A stretch of 64,000 bases of DNA from Oceanibaculum pacificum (GCF_001618175.1 NZ_LPXN01000001.1:62001-126000), one strand, 5' to 3'; numbered from the stretch's first letter, positions 1 through 9,049 are shown. Made by a program: numbers and translations. Notes: generated from the letters alone by a model not told the origin.

Positions 1-41
1 GTCGCATCGCGCAGGGCGACCAGCCGGTCGGCCACGCTTAA
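1..41 (+). CDS. 3' end of a plus-strand gene, possibly secB
   Basis: Only the last 13 codons are in the window: frame 3 reads RIAQGDQPVGHA followed by TAA at 39-41, converging on dnaQ. In many alphaproteobacteria the protein-export chaperone gene secB lies next to dnaQ in this orientation, and a C-terminus of this kind would fit SecB. That identity is inferred from recalled synteny; too little sequence is present to test it. A competing minus-strand reading starting with GTG near position 36 cannot be excluded. Confidence 0.3.
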   Translation, partial: RIAQGDQPVGHA

Positions 42-59
42 GCGCCGGAATAGCGGGGC

Positions 60-743
60 CTATTCCCGCAGCCAGATCGGGTCTTTGATCTTGGCGATCA
101 TGGCGGCGTGGGCGGCCAGTTCGGCCTCGCTGAGGAGATGCGGCCGGGGCGGGCGCTTTTGGCGCACCTCTTCGAGCTGCTGCGATTCGGCGACACTGAT
201 CTGCTCGCCAGCCGCCAGCAGCAGGCCGGGCTCGCGACCGCCAATCAGCTCCAGGTAAACCCCGGCCAGCAGATCGGCGTCGACCAGCGCGCCATGCAGA
301 TCGCGATGGGTGTTGTCGATGCCGAAGCGGCGGCACAGCGCATCCAGGCTGGCCTGCGCGCCGGGGAATTTGCGCCGGGCAATCATCAGCGTATCCACCG
401 CCCGGTCCGACGGCAGGACCGCATGGCCCAGGGCTGAAATCTCGGCATTTATGAAGCGCATGTCGAATTCGGCATTGTGGATCACTAGCCTCGCATCGCC
501 GATGAACTCCAGGAACGCATCGCAGATTTCCGCGAATTTCGGGTAGCCGGCAAGGAAATCGGCCGACAGGCCGTGGACCTTGAAAGCCTCCTCCGGCATG
601 TCGCGCTCGGGATTGATATATTGCTGGTAGGTACGGCCCGTCGGCAGATGGTTATCCAGCTCGACACAGGCGATTTCGACGATGCGGTGGCCGGCCTTCG
701 GGTCGAGGCCGGTGGTTTCCGTATCAAGGACGATTTCGCGCAT
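60..743 (-). CDS. dnaQ: DNA polymerase III epsilon subunit (3'-5' proofreading exonuclease)
   Basis: This 227-residue protein is the proofreading subunit of the replicative polymerase and removes misincorporated 3' nucleotides. All three exonuclease motifs of the DEDDh family are visible: DTETTG with D7 and E9, HNAEFD with D94, and HGALVD with H150 and D155. The length fits the family. Its start overlaps the end of coaE by 20 bp, and it is the last gene of the minus-strand group PSRP-maf-coaE-dnaQ, so translation is probably coupled. Confidence 0.96.
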   Translation of the reverse strand: MREIVLDTETTGLDPKAGHRIVEIACVELDNHLPTGRTYQQYINPERDMPEEAFKVHGLSADFLAGYPKFAEICDAFLEFIGDARLVIHNAEFDMRFINAEISALGHAVLPSDRAVDTLMIARRKFPGAQASLDALCRRFGIDNTHRDLHGALVDADLLAGVYLELIGGREPGLLLAAGEQISVAESQQLEEVRQKRPPRPHLLSEAELAAHAAMIAKIKDPIWLRE

Positions 744-1365
744 GGCGGCTCCGGTGGCGAGGGGGGCGGCGAGGGGGGTTGCGTTTCAGGAGTCTGACGA
801 TCCGTTTCAGCTGACGCAAGCTCTCTGCGCGGCTGAGGCCCGTGGTGACGACGAAATCCGCCCGCCGGCGCTTTTCGGCATCGGGAATTTGCTTGGCCAG
901 GATCGCGCGATATTTCGCCGGCGTCATTCCCGGCCGGCGCAGCACCCGCATCGCCTGGATGCGGGCCGGCGCGCTGACCACGATCACGGCATCGACCCGC
1001 CATTCGCCGCCCGTCTCATACAGCAGCGGTATGTCCAGCACGGCCATTTTGCGACGGCGCAGCCGCATCTGCCGCAGGAACCGGCGCTCCGCCTGGCGAA
1101 CCATCGGGTGCAGGATCCGCTCCAGCCGGCGCAGCTTTTCCGGATTGCCGAACACGAGGGCGCCAAGGGCGGCACGGTCGACCGCGCCTTGCTTCACCAC
1201 CCCCGGAAACGCCACCTCGACCACCGGAACCGCAGCACCACCCTTGCCGAGCAGCCGGTGCACCGCCGCATCGGCATCGTGCACCGGAACCCCGAGGGAC
1301 CGCAGCATCGCGGCCGCCGTGCTTTTGCCCATGCCGATGGAACCGGTGAGGCCAAGCCGGATCAT
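724..1365 (-). CDS. coaE: Dephospho-CoA kinase
   Basis: CoaE phosphorylates the 3'-hydroxyl of dephospho-CoA, the last step of coenzyme A synthesis. The 213-residue product begins [15 protein letters not shown], whose G8-S15 forms the Walker A loop; the LLYETG segment is also typical of the family. A longer open frame extends upstream to 1713, but the ATG at 1365 shares its A with the TGA stop of maf (TGATG), which fixes the start. The C-terminal 20 residues are Arg/Pro-rich where the frame overlaps dnaQ. Confidence 0.95.
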   Translation of the reverse strand: MIRLGLTGSIGMGKSTAAAMLRSLGVPVHDADAAVHRLLGKGGAAVPVVEVAFPGVVKQGAVDRAALGALVFGNPEKLRRLERILHPMVRQAERRFLRQMRLRRRKMAVLDIPLLYETGGEWRVDAVIVVSAPARIQAMRVLRRPGMTPAKYRAILAKQIPDAEKRRRADFVVTTGLSRAESLRQLKRIVRLLKRNPPRRPPRHRSRHARNRP

Positions 1366-1994
1366 CAGCGCGGCACCACCCCATGTGTCCGCAAAAAATC
1401 CAGCAACGGCAGCAATGGCAGACCGAGGATGGTGAAGTAATCCCCTTCGATCCGGCTGAAAAGCTGCGCGCCCAGCCCTTCGAGCTGATAGGCGCCAACG
1501 GAATTCAGGATCGGTTCGCCGGCGGCATCCAGATAGGCCTCGATGAAATCCGGCGACAGCACCCGCACCGCCAGGCTGGCGATGGAAAGATTGTGCCAAA
1601 GGCGCTGGCCGTCGCGCGCGACGACGATGCCGACCTGCAGCCGATGCGTCTTGCCGCTGAATGCCTGGAGGTGCGCGCGCGCATGGTCGCGGTCGACCGG
1701 CTTTTCGAACCACACGCCATTGCAGTCCAGCATCTGGTCGCAGCCGATGACCAGCGCGCCCGGATTGCGGCGCGACACACGCATCGCCTTCGCCTCGGCC
1801 AACGCGATGGCGGCGTCGCCCACGGTCGCCCCCTCGGCTTGCAGCGAGCGGCGTATTTCGGCCTCGTCGACCGGCGCGGCCTGGATGTCGAAATCAACGC
1901 CGGCATTGCGCAGCAGCTCGGCGCGGATGCGGCTGCCCGACGCCAGGATCAGTTTCTGCGGCGCGGGCCCGGTCAGCAAAGCCTCAGACGGCAT
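1365..1994 (-). CDS. maf: Maf-family nucleotide pyrophosphatase
   Basis: Maf proteins hydrolyse non-canonical or modified nucleoside triphosphates (dTTP, UTP or methylated variants, depending on subgroup). The 209-residue product has the family entry motif LASGSRIRAELL at residues 17-28 and the VIGCDQML segment around residue 85. I chose the ATG at 1994 over an upstream start at 2069 because it leaves a normal-length N-terminus and only an 11-bp overlap with the preceding regulator gene. The preferred substrate cannot be told from the sequence. Confidence 0.92.
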   Translation of the reverse strand: MPSEALLTGPAPQKLILASGSRIRAELLRNAGVDFDIQAAPVDEAEIRRSLQAEGATVGDAAIALAEAKAMRVSRRNPGALVIGCDQMLDCNGVWFEKPVDRDHARAHLQAFSGKTHRLQVGIVVARDGQRLWHNLSIASLAVRVLSPDFIEAYLDAAGEPILNSVGAYQLEGLGAQLFSRIEGDYFTILGLPLLPLLDFLRTHGVVPR

Positions 1995-2817
1995 CCTCAC
2001 GCTCCTTGCGTTCCTGATAAAGGCCAAGAATTTCCGCCGCGGTCTCTTCGATCGAGCGACGGCTGACATCGATCACCGGCCAGCCCTGGCGCTCGAATAG
2101 CCGGCGGGCCTCCGCCACTTCCCGGCGCACCTCGTCGAGATTGATATAATCGCTCTCCGAGCCTTGATTCAGCATCAGCAGCCGATTCCGGCGAATCTGC
2201 ACCAGCCGGTTCGGATCGTTGGTCAATCCAACCACCAGCGGCCCCGTCGCGGTGGTCACTTCACGCGGCAGCGGCACCCCCGGCACAAGCGGCACATTCG
2301 CCACCTTCAGCCCGCGATTGGCAAGATACAGGCAGGTCGGCGTTTTCGAAGTGCGCGAGACGCCAACCAGAAGAATATCGGCATGGTCGATATCGTGCAG
2401 TTGCTGCCCGTCATCGTGAATCAGGGTGAATTGCATCGCTTCGATACGGTTGAAATAGGCGGCGTCCAACTCGTGCTGGCGGCCCGGGCGGCCGCGCACC
2501 TTGCGGCCGAGATAGGTGTGCAGGGCCCCCAATACCGGGTCGAGCACCGAGATAACCGGGATATTCAGCCGGCGACCGGCCGCTTCCAGCCGAATCAGTA
2601 GCTGATGGTCGACCAGCGTGACCAGAATCGGCCCCGGATGCGCCTCGATGCCGGCGATCACCTTATCGACATGCGTCGAGGTGCGAACCAGCGACCAGGC
2701 ATGCTCGATCGCCTTCACACCCTCGAATTGCACCAGGCAGGCGCGGGCGACCTGGTGGATCGTCTCGCCCGTGGAATCCGAAACCAGATGAAGGTGGATC
2801 GTCTCAGTGCCGGTCAT
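1984..2817 (-). CDS. ppsR: Pyruvate, water dikinase / PPDK regulatory protein (DUF299 kinase-pyrophosphorylase)
   Basis: Members of this family (PSRP/PDRP) inactivate PEP synthase or pyruvate phosphate dikinase by ADP-dependent phosphorylation and reactivate it by phosphorolysis. The 277-residue product shows the N-terminal LVSDSTGET motif and the P-loop-like GVSRTSKT at residues 152-159. It is the first gene of the minus-strand group ending in dnaQ and is divergent from hemE across the candidate origin. Whether the target is PEP synthase or PPDK cannot be decided here. Confidence 0.92.
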   Translation of the reverse strand: MTGTETIHLHLVSDSTGETIHQVARACLVQFEGVKAIEHAWSLVRTSTHVDKVIAGIEAHPGPILVTLVDHQLLIRLEAAGRRLNIPVISVLDPVLGALHTYLGRKVRGRPGRQHELDAAYFNRIEAMQFTLIHDDGQQLHDIDHADILLVGVSRTSKTPTCLYLANRGLKVANVPLVPGVPLPREVTTATGPLVVGLTNDPNRLVQIRRNRLLMLNQGSESDYINLDEVRREVAEARRLFERQGWPVIDVSRRSIEETAAEILGLYQERKEREDAV

Positions 2818-3010
2818 GCCGTTCTCGTCATGCGCTCAGAAACTCTCTGGAAAATCGATAGAATCGGGGATAAGTCGGCTTTTGCCGGGATGCCGGAAAT
2901 TCGATCCCCCCAGCGCCGATTCGCCAGGGCGAGTTGCTCCGGTCGGGACGAATTATCCGGTCCCATCGGGATAACACCGGACTGGCATGGCCGGCAATGA
3001 TTCCTCCCCG

Positions 3011-3019
3011 CTATCCACA
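3011..3019 (+). promoter_or_regulatory. DnaA box-like nonamer CTATCCACA
   Basis: It matches TTATCCACA at 8 of 9 positions and is the best plus-strand match in the hemE-upstream gap. It lies 230 bp before hemE. Confidence 0.6.
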
Positions 3020-3103
3020 GGGCGAAGAAGTCCGGCCCTGTATCTACACAAGAGCGGCATTGTCTCGGCGTCTCCCCACAGGAACAGGATCGCCGCATCG
3101 GCC

Positions 3104-3112
3104 TGTGGTTAA
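3104..3112 (-). promoter_or_regulatory. DnaA box-like nonamer TTAACCACA
   Basis: It matches the consensus at 8 of 9 positions, lies on the opposite strand from the box at 3011, and sits next to the AT-rich segment of the candidate origin. Confidence 0.6.
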
Positions 3113-3243
3113 TTCTGTGCGGAAGCCGGGTGAGCCAATTAATCCCCAGCTTGCCACCCGATAAACAACAACCTCCACTATTTTTAGATTCTTCTTTTGT
3201 GTAAGGAAGGCGGAGTTATCCGACCCCCAGGCAAGGAACCGGC

Positions 3244-4278
3244 ATGACCGTCCCGACCCGCAAGCCCATGTTACGCGCGCTCTCCGGCGAAAGGCTGGAA
3301 CGGCCGCCATTCTGGCTGATGCGACAGGCCGGACGCTACCTGCCCGAATATCGCGAGCTTCGGGCAAAGGCCGGCGGTTTCCTCGATCTCTGCTTCAACC
3401 CGGCGCTGGCTTGCGAGGTCACCTTGCAGCCGATCCGGCGCTACGGCATGGATGCCGCGATTTTATTCTCCGATATCCTGGTCGTGCCTCACGGCCTTGG
3501 CCAGAAAGTTGCCTTCAAGGAAGGCGAGGGTCCGGTTCTCGATCCGATCCGATCCGCCGACGATATGGCAATGCTGTCGCTCGATGGTTTCCACGGGCGC
3601 GTGGAGGCGGTCTACGAGACCGTTGAGCGGATCAAGGCGTCCCTACCCCCGGAGACGGCGCTGATCGGCTTTGCCGGCTCTCCCTGGACCGTGGCGACCT
3701 ATATGGCGGAAGGGGGAGGCAGCAAGGAATATGTTTCCGTGAAACGGTGGGCCTATGGCGATCCGCAGAGCTTCGCCAGACTGATCGATCTGCTGGTCGA
3801 GGCCACCATCGCTTATCTCGACCGCCAGGTGCAGGCGGGGGCGGAAATCCTGCAACTGTTCGATAGCTGGGCCGGTGTGTTGCCGGAGCCGGCCTTCCGG
3901 CGCTGGGTGATCGAACCGACACAGCGTATCGTGGCCGCGCTGAAGCAGCGCCATCCGCATGTGCCCATCATTGGCTTCCCGCGTGGCGCCGGCGCGCTCT
4001 ATCGGGATTATGCAGCGGAGAGCGGCGTCAATGCCATATCGCTGGACACTGCGGTGCCTGTGGACTGGGCCGCGACGGAGCTGCAATCGAGCCTGCCGGT
4101 GCAAGGTAATCTCGATCCCATTCTGCTGGTTGCCGGCGGGGCGGTGCTGGACGCGGAGATCGAGCGGATTCTCGCCGGTTTCGCCGCTGGGCCGCATATC
4201 TTCAATCTCGGGCACGGCGTCACCCAGACCACGCCGCCGGAGAATGTCGAGGCGCTGGCGCGGCGTTTGCGCGCATAG
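3244..4278 (+). CDS. hemE: Uroporphyrinogen decarboxylase
   Basis: HemE removes the four acetate carboxyl groups of uroporphyrinogen III to give coproporphyrinogen III in haem synthesis. The 344-residue product has the family signature [18 protein letters not shown] near residue 20 and the later GFPRGAG and NLGHGV motifs. It begins a plus-strand run with hemH and hemJ. The region upstream combines its promoter with a candidate origin, so its transcription could be tied to origin activity; that link is inference. Confidence 0.97.
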   Translation: MTVPTRKPMLRALSGERLERPPFWLMRQAGRYLPEYRELRAKAGGFLDLCFNPALACEVTLQPIRRYGMDAAILFSDILVVPHGLGQKVAFKEGEGPVLDPIRSADDMAMLSLDGFHGRVEAVYETVERIKASLPPETALIGFAGSPWTVATYMAEGGGSKEYVSVKRWAYGDPQSFARLIDLLVEATIAYLDRQVQAGAEILQLFDSWAGVLPEPAFRRWVIEPTQRIVAALKQRHPHVPIIGFPRGAGALYRDYAAESGVNAISLDTAVPVDWAATELQSSLPVQGNLDPILLVAGGAVLDAEIERILAGFAAGPHIFNLGHGVTQTTPPENVEALARRLRA

Positions 4279-4316
4279 GGGCTGGACATCCGGTTATAGG
4301 AGGCCATTTTCCGCCC

Positions 4317-5348
4317 ATGACCAAGACAGCCATCGTTCTTTTCAATTTGGGCGGACCGGACCGGCCGGACTCGGTGCGGCCCTTCCTGTTCAACCTGTTC
4401 AACGATCCGGCGATTATCGGGCTGCCGAATCCTTTGCGCTATCTGGTGGCGAAGTTGATCTCCGGCCGGCGGGCGCCAGTCGCGGCGGAAATCTATCAGC
4501 ATCTCGGCGGCGGCTCGCCCTTGCTGCCGAACACGGTAGCCCAGGCCGATGCGCTGACCGATGCGCTGAGCGATCTGGGCGAGGTGAAGAGTTTCATCGC
4601 CATGCGCTATTGGCACCCGATGACCGAGGAAACGGTCCGGGCGGTGCTTGATTATGCGCCGGACCAGGTGGTCCTGCTTCCGCTGTATCCGCAATTCTCC
4701 ACCACCACGACGGCGTCGTCCTTGAAGAAATGGCGGGAGGAGGCGACCAAGGTCGGCCTGAGCGCGCCGACTCATATCGTCGGGTGTTATCCTCGGGCGG
4801 ATGGCTATATCCGGTCGGTTGCTCAGTTGACCAAGGCGGCGATGGCGCAGATCACCGCCGGGAAGCCCCGCATTTTATTCTCCGCCCATGGTCTGCCGAA
4901 GAAAGTCGTCGAGAAGGGCGACCCCTATCAATGGCAGGTGGAGCAGAGTGCGGCACGGGTTGTGGCCGCGATGGATGTTCCGGATCTAGACTGGGTCGTG
5001 TGCTATCAAAGTCGCGTCGGGCCATTGGAATGGATCGGCCCATCGACCGATCAGGAAATTCGCCGGGCCGGGCAGGATGGCGTTCCGCTGGTTGTTTGTC
5101 CGATTGCGTTTGTTTCCGAACACTCTGAAACACTTGTCGAAATCGAACTGGAATATAGACATTTAGCGGAAGAAAGCGGCGTTCCAGCCTTCATTCGCGT
5201 GCCGACGCCAGGCGATGATCCGCTGTTCATCGAATCGCTGGCAAAGAGCGTCCGGGATGTCCTGGCCCGGCCCGCCGGTATATGGTCGGATGAAGGGAAC
5301 AAGCTCTGCCCGGCGCAATTCGGGCGCTGTATGTGCCAGGCGGGTTAA
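4317..5348 (+). CDS. hemH: Ferrochelatase
   Basis: HemH inserts ferrous iron into protoporphyrin IX, the last step of haem synthesis. The 343-residue product has the N-terminal LFNLGGPD motif, the FSAHGLP segment with the catalytic histidine, and the FVSEHSETL motif near the C-terminal third. The tail carries Cys331, Cys338 and Cys340 (CPAQFGRCMC). Some bacterial ferrochelatases, including that of Caulobacter, bind a [2Fe-2S] cluster through C-terminal cysteines, so a cluster is likely here. It follows hemE by 38 bp and precedes hemJ by 21 bp. Confidence 0.96.
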   Translation: MTKTAIVLFNLGGPDRPDSVRPFLFNLFNDPAIIGLPNPLRYLVAKLISGRRAPVAAEIYQHLGGGSPLLPNTVAQADALTDALSDLGEVKSFIAMRYWHPMTEETVRAVLDYAPDQVVLLPLYPQFSTTTTASSLKKWREEATKVGLSAPTHIVGCYPRADGYIRSVAQLTKAAMAQITAGKPRILFSAHGLPKKVVEKGDPYQWQVEQSAARVVAAMDVPDLDWVVCYQSRVGPLEWIGPSTDQEIRRAGQDGVPLVVCPIAFVSEHSETLVEIELEYRHLAEESGVPAFIRVPTPGDDPLFIESLAKSVRDVLARPAGIWSDEGNKLCPAQFGRCMCQAG

Positions 5349-5369
5349 GACAGAAAAGGAGCGTGGCGA

Positions 5370-5807
5370 ATGGGCGATCTCTATAGTTGGGTCAAGGCGC
5401 TGCATCTGATCAGCGTGATCGCCTGGATGGCCGGCATGCTCTATTTACCCCGGCTTTACGTCTATCATGCCGGTGTCGCGTCCGGCTCCGAACAATCCGA
5501 GACCTTCAAGGTGATGGAACGCCGCCTATTGCGGGCCATAATCAATCCGGCGATGGCGGCAACCTTCCTGTTCGGCATCTGGTTGTTGGTGCTGTATGGG
5601 CCGGATATCTGGTCGCAGGGCTGGTGGCATGTGAAGTTGTTGATGGTCGTGCTGATGACGGCGGCACATGGGTTTCTGTCGCGCTGGCGCAAGGATTTCG
5701 AGGTCGACCGTAATACCCGTCCAGCGCGGTTTTACCGCTTTGTCAACGAAGTACCGACAGTGCTGATGATCGTCATCATAGTGATGGTGATCGTGAAACC
5801 CTTCTAA
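5370..5807 (+). CDS. hemJ: Protoporphyrinogen IX oxidase, HemJ type
   Basis: HemJ is a small membrane protein that oxidises protoporphyrinogen IX to protoporphyrin IX, the substrate of the ferrochelatase encoded just upstream. The 145-residue product starts with the typical WVKALHLISVIAWMAGMLYLPRL, containing the conserved histidine, and has about four hydrophobic segments ending in a MIVIIVMVIVKPF tail. No HemG or HemY gene is visible in the window, so this probably supplies the step. An RBS (AAAGGAG) precedes the ATG. Confidence 0.93.
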   Translation: MGDLYSWVKALHLISVIAWMAGMLYLPRLYVYHAGVASGSEQSETFKVMERRLLRAIINPAMAATFLFGIWLLVLYGPDIWSQGWWHVKLLMVVLMTAAHGFLSRWRKDFEVDRNTRPARFYRFVNEVPTVLMIVIIVMVIVKPF

Positions 5808-6014
5808 TGGCTGCGCCGCTTCAATTTCAAACGTGGATTGACTTGCGAGCGCACAGCCACTATTTCTGCTGAAAAGGTCCTGGCGCGTTTGGCCCGGCGA
5901 CAATTCCCAATAGCATGATCCTCCACCGGCCTTTGGCGCTGGCTTTCCCGTTCAGGGAACATAGGAGGGTTGTGCCCTTCCTCTCCCCATCAATGGCATA
6001 AGCAAGCACCCTCC

Positions 6015-7271
6015 ATGCATTTGCAGGAACTAAAATCCAAAACACCCGCCGAACTTCTGGCTTTTGCTGAAGAGCTGGAAATCGAAAATGCGAGCACGCT
6101 GCGCAAGCAGGATATGATGTTCGCCATCCTGAAGCGTCTGGCGGAAAGGGATGTGCCGATCTTCGGTGACGGCGTGCTGGAGACGCTGCAGGATGGGTTT
6201 GGGTTTCTGCGCTCGCCGGAATCGAATTATCTTCCGGGGCCCGACGACATTTATGTCTCCCCCAGCCAGGTGCGGCGCTTCAGCCTGCGCACCGGCGATA
6301 CGGTTTCCGGACAGATTCGGGCGCCGAAGGATGGCGAGCGTTATTTCGCCCTGCTGAAGGTCAACGAAATTAATTTCGAGCAGCCGGAGGCGGTGCGCCA
6401 TCGCATCAATTTCGATAATCTGACGCCGCTCTATCCCGACGAAAAGCTGAAGCTGGAGCTGGAAGATCCGACGACCAAGGATGTCACCACCCGGGTCATC
6501 GATTTGATCTCGCCGCTCGGCAAGGGTCAGCGCGCGCTGATCGTCGCGCCGCCGCGTACCGGCAAGACGGTGATGCTGCAGAATATCGCACACGCGATTT
6601 CGGCCAACCACCCGGAAGTCTATCTGATTGTCCTGCTAATCGACGAGCGACCGGAAGAAGTGACCGACATGGACCGCTCGGTCAAAGGGGAGGTCATCAG
6701 CTCTACCTTCGACGAGCCGGCCAGCCGCCACGTCCAGGTGACCGAGATGGTTCTGGAGAAGGCCAAGCGCCTGGTCGAGCACAAGCGTGATGTCGTGATC
6801 CTGCTCGATTCGATCACCCGTCTCGCTCGCGCCTATAACACCGTGGTGCCCTCCTCCGGCAAGGTGCTGACCGGCGGTGTCGACGCCAATGCCTTGCAGC
6901 GCCCGAAGCGCTTTTTCGGCGCGGCGCGCAATATCGAGGAGGGGGGGTCTCTCACCATCATTGCCACGGCGCTGATCGATACCGGCAGCCGCATGGACGA
7001 GGTGATCTTCGAGGAGTTCAAGGGCACGGGTAACTCCGAACTCATCCTCGATCGTAAGCTGGCGGACAAGCGTAGCTTCCCGGCCATCGACATCACCAAG
7101 TCGGGTACGCGCAAGGAAGAGCTTCTGGTTGATAAGGGCACGCTGTCGAAGATGTGGGTCCTGCGCCGCGTCCTGATGCCGATGGGCACGACGGACTCGA
7201 TGGAGTTCCTGCTCGACAAGCTGAAATATTCCAAGACCAACGCTGATTTCTTCGATTCGATGAACACCTGA
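6015..7271 (+). CDS. rho: Transcription termination factor Rho
   Basis: Rho is the hexameric RNA helicase that ends transcription at untranslated, C-rich RNA. The 418-residue protein (start MHLQELKSK at 6015, chosen over an upstream in-frame codon at 5970) has an N-terminal SAP-like Rho_N domain, a cold-shock RNA-binding domain with GFGFLRSP near residue 65, Walker A PPRTGKT, and the [10 protein letters not shown] motif. A 207-bp gap after hemJ holds no other gene and may contain the rho leader; rho is autoregulated in other bacteria, which I cannot test here. Confidence 0.97.
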   Translation: MHLQELKSKTPAELLAFAEELEIENASTLRKQDMMFAILKRLAERDVPIFGDGVLETLQDGFGFLRSPESNYLPGPDDIYVSPSQVRRFSLRTGDTVSGQIRAPKDGERYFALLKVNEINFEQPEAVRHRINFDNLTPLYPDEKLKLELEDPTTKDVTTRVIDLISPLGKGQRALIVAPPRTGKTVMLQNIAHAISANHPEVYLIVLLIDERPEEVTDMDRSVKGEVISSTFDEPASRHVQVTEMVLEKAKRLVEHKRDVVILLDSITRLARAYNTVVPSSGKVLTGGVDANALQRPKRFFGAARNIEEGGSLTIIATALIDTGSRMDEVIFEEFKGTGNSELILDRKLADKRSFPAIDITKSGTRKEELLVDKGTLSKMWVLRRVLMPMGTTDSMEFLLDKLKYSKTNADFFDSMNT

Positions 7272-7310
7272 TTGCGGTCGATCCGGTCTCAAGAAAATCG
7301 GCTAACATAC

Positions 7311-7338
7311 AAAAAGGGCGGGGAAATTCCCCGCCCTT
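7311..7338 (-). terminator. Intrinsic terminator, mainly for the minus-strand qor operon
   Basis: An 11-bp perfect stem (7314-7324 with 7328-7338, 3-nt loop) is followed on the minus strand by five T residues (the A run at 7311-7315). In that orientation it ends transcription coming from qor. On the plus strand, where it follows rho by 42 bp, the T tract is poor, so bidirectional use is only possible. Confidence 0.75.
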
Positions 7339-7340
7339 CA

Positions 7341-7356
7341 TGTTTCACGTGAAACA
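7341..7356. other. parS: parS centromere site
   Basis: TGTTTCACGTGAAACA is a perfect 16-bp palindrome identical to the conserved ParB-binding site. It lies between the rho/qor terminator and the end of qor, and is 9.8 kb from parB. Confidence 0.93.
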
Positions 7357-7368
7357 GTCCCGATTGCG

Positions 7369-8343
7369 TTACGGCTGCATCACCGTCGAACCGGTGGTCT
7401 TGCGACCCTCCAGATCCTGATGGGCCTTCACGGCATCCTTCAGCGCATAGGTCTGATTGATGTCGATGGTCACCTTGCCGGTCTTAACCGCGTCGAACAG
7501 ATCGTTGGTGGTTGCGACCAGATCGTCCCGCTTGGCGGTGTAGGTCATCAGGGTCGGACGGGTCAGGAACAGCGAGCCCTTAGCCGACAGCACACCCAGA
7601 TCGAGCGGCGGCACATTGCCGGAAGACTGGCCGAAGGCCACCATCAGCCCCAGCGGCTGAAGGCAGTCCAGCGATTTCATGAAAGTATCCTTGCCGACGC
7701 CGTCATAGACCACTGGCACACCCTTGCCGTCGGTGATCTCCTTCACCTTGGCGACGAAATCCTCCTGCTTGTAGAGGATGGTGTGATGGCAGCCATGGGC
7801 CTTGGCGAGCGTCGCCTTCTCCTCATCGCCGACCGTCCCGATGACTGTAGCGCCCAGGGCCGCGGCCCACTGGCAAAGGATCAAGCCGACGCCGCCGGCG
7901 GCGGCGTGCATCAGGATCGTATCACCGGCCTTCACCTTGTAGGTGCGGCGGATCAGATACTGGGTGGTCATGCCCTTCAGCATCATGGCCGCGGCCTGCT
8001 GATCGCTGACGCCTTCGGGGATTTTCACCAGCCGGTCGGCGGCGATGATGCGCGCCTCGGAATAGCTGCCCGGAGGGCCGGCGGCGTAGGCGACGCGGTC
8101 GCCTTCCACCAGATCCTTAACGTCGGAACCGACAGCTTCTACGATGCCCGCGCCCTCCATGCCGATGCCGGCCGGCAGGGGCAGGGGGTATAGGCCGCTG
8201 CGATGATAGGTGTCGATATAGTTGAGGCCGACCGCCGTATGGCGGACCCGCGCCTGGGACGGGCCGGGAGCGGGAAGATCGATATCCTCCCACTGCATCG
8301 CCTCGGGGCCGCCGGGCTTATGAATGCGAAACGCCTTTACCAT
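7369..8343 (-). CDS. qor: Quinone oxidoreductase (NADPH, zinc-independent MDR family)
   Basis: The 324-residue protein belongs to the medium-chain dehydrogenase/reductase family and should reduce quinones or other enones with NADPH. It has an N-terminal GroES-like fold (GLNYIDTYHRSGLYPLPLP) and a Rossmann domain with AAAGGVGLILCQWA near residue 150. The zinc-binding cysteines of alcohol dehydrogenases are absent, as in the Qor subgroup. It ends a minus-strand group with the hydrolase, ogt and YyaL-like genes. The natural substrate is unknown. Confidence 0.9.
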   Translation of the reverse strand: MVKAFRIHKPGGPEAMQWEDIDLPAPGPSQARVRHTAVGLNYIDTYHRSGLYPLPLPAGIGMEGAGIVEAVGSDVKDLVEGDRVAYAAGPPGSYSEARIIAADRLVKIPEGVSDQQAAAMMLKGMTTQYLIRRTYKVKAGDTILMHAAAGGVGLILCQWAAALGATVIGTVGDEEKATLAKAHGCHHTILYKQEDFVAKVKEITDGKGVPVVYDGVGKDTFMKSLDCLQPLGLMVAFGQSSGNVPPLDLGVLSAKGSLFLTRPTLMTYTAKRDDLVATTNDLFDAVKTGKVTIDINQTYALKDAVKAHQDLEGRKTTGSTVMQP

Positions 8344-8353
8344 TTTGGGCTTC

Positions 8354-9049
8354 CTATTTCAGGTTTTTCTTGAGGAACTCGGCGGTACGCTGGTTCGCCT
8401 GCATCGCGGCGTCGCGATTATAGTGCTCGCCGCCGACGCGGGCGAACGCATGGTCCATACCGGGATAGACGTGGATGGTTACGTTCCCATTGCCTTTCAG
8501 GCCAGCGATAAATTTAGCCTGCGCTTCCTTCGGGACGAATTTGTCTTCTTCAGCGACATGCATCAGAAGCGGGTTGCGGATGCCGGTGGCTTCGTTCAGA
8601 AGCGCGTCAATGCCGACGCCGTAATAGGAGACGTTGCAATCCGCATCGGAGCGCGCCGCCATCAGGAAAGCCATCTTGCCGCCCAGGCAATAGCCTATGG
8701 TGCCGACCTTGCCGTTGCTGCCCTCAATCTCACGGCCGACCTTCACGGTGGCGATCAGATCGTCGATGCCCTTTTCGACATCGAAGCCGCCGAAGAGCTC
8801 GAAGGCGCGCTTCCATTCGGCCTCGGTCTTGTCGGTGAGCTGGATGCCCGGCTCCTGGCGCCAGAAGATATCCGGGCAGATGGCGATATAACCGTCGGCG
8901 GCGAGATCATCGCAAATATCCCGCATGACCTGGTTAACACCGAAAATTTCCTGAATGACGACCATGACGGGCGCCATTGTCTGCCTCGGCTTGGCGACAT
9001 AAGCCATGAACGAGCCGCCATCGGCGGCTTGAATGGTTATTTCGGGCAT
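8354..9049 (-). CDS. Dienelactone hydrolase family protein
   Basis: The 231-residue product is an alpha/beta hydrolase of the dienelactone hydrolase family, whose best-known member opens dienelactones in chlorocatechol breakdown; most genomic members have unknown substrates. The nucleophile elbow GYCLGGK carries a cysteine in place of serine, as in true family members, and GMDHAF supplies the histidine. I chose ATG at 9049 because GGAGGAAACTT stands directly upstream; an open frame to 9382 is noise over ogt. It is 10 bp from qor. Confidence 0.87.
   Translation of the reverse strand: MPEITIQAADGGSFMAYVAKPRQTMAPVMVVIQEIFGVNQVMRDICDDLAADGYIAICPDIFWRQEPGIQLTDKTEAEWKRAFELFGGFDVEKGIDDLIATVKVGREIEGSNGKVGTIGYCLGGKMAFLMAARSDADCNVSYYGVGIDALLNEATGIRNPLLMHVAEEDKFVPKEAQAKFIAGLKGNGNVTIHVYPGMDHAFARVGGEHYNRDAAMQANQRTAEFLKKNLK

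Larger units (their letters stand above)
2818..3243. other. Candidate chromosomal replication origin (oriC)
   Basis: This 426-bp gene-free gap separates the DUF299 regulator gene from hemE. DnaA-box-like nonamers (consensus TTATCCACA) occur at 3011-3019 (CTATCCACA, 8/9), 3104-3112 minus strand (TTAACCACA, 8/9), 3040-3048 (GTATCTACA, 7/9), 2966-2974 minus (TTATCCCGA, 7/9) and 2865-2873 minus (TTATCCCCG, 7/9), with weaker ones at 2953 and 3216. An AT-rich segment, a possible unwinding element, spans about 3136-3203. GANTC sites lie at 2861, 2918, 2999 and 3187. Caulobacter's origin sits beside hemE, and parAB with three parS sites lies within 15 kb. The call is inferred; no strand-asymmetry or functional data were available. 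Confidence 0.7.

Noticed and set aside
1383-2066. Plus-strand frame of 227 codons opposite maf
   Set aside because: It is rich in Arg, Gln, His and Ala and lies fully inside maf and coaE, whose motifs are clear.
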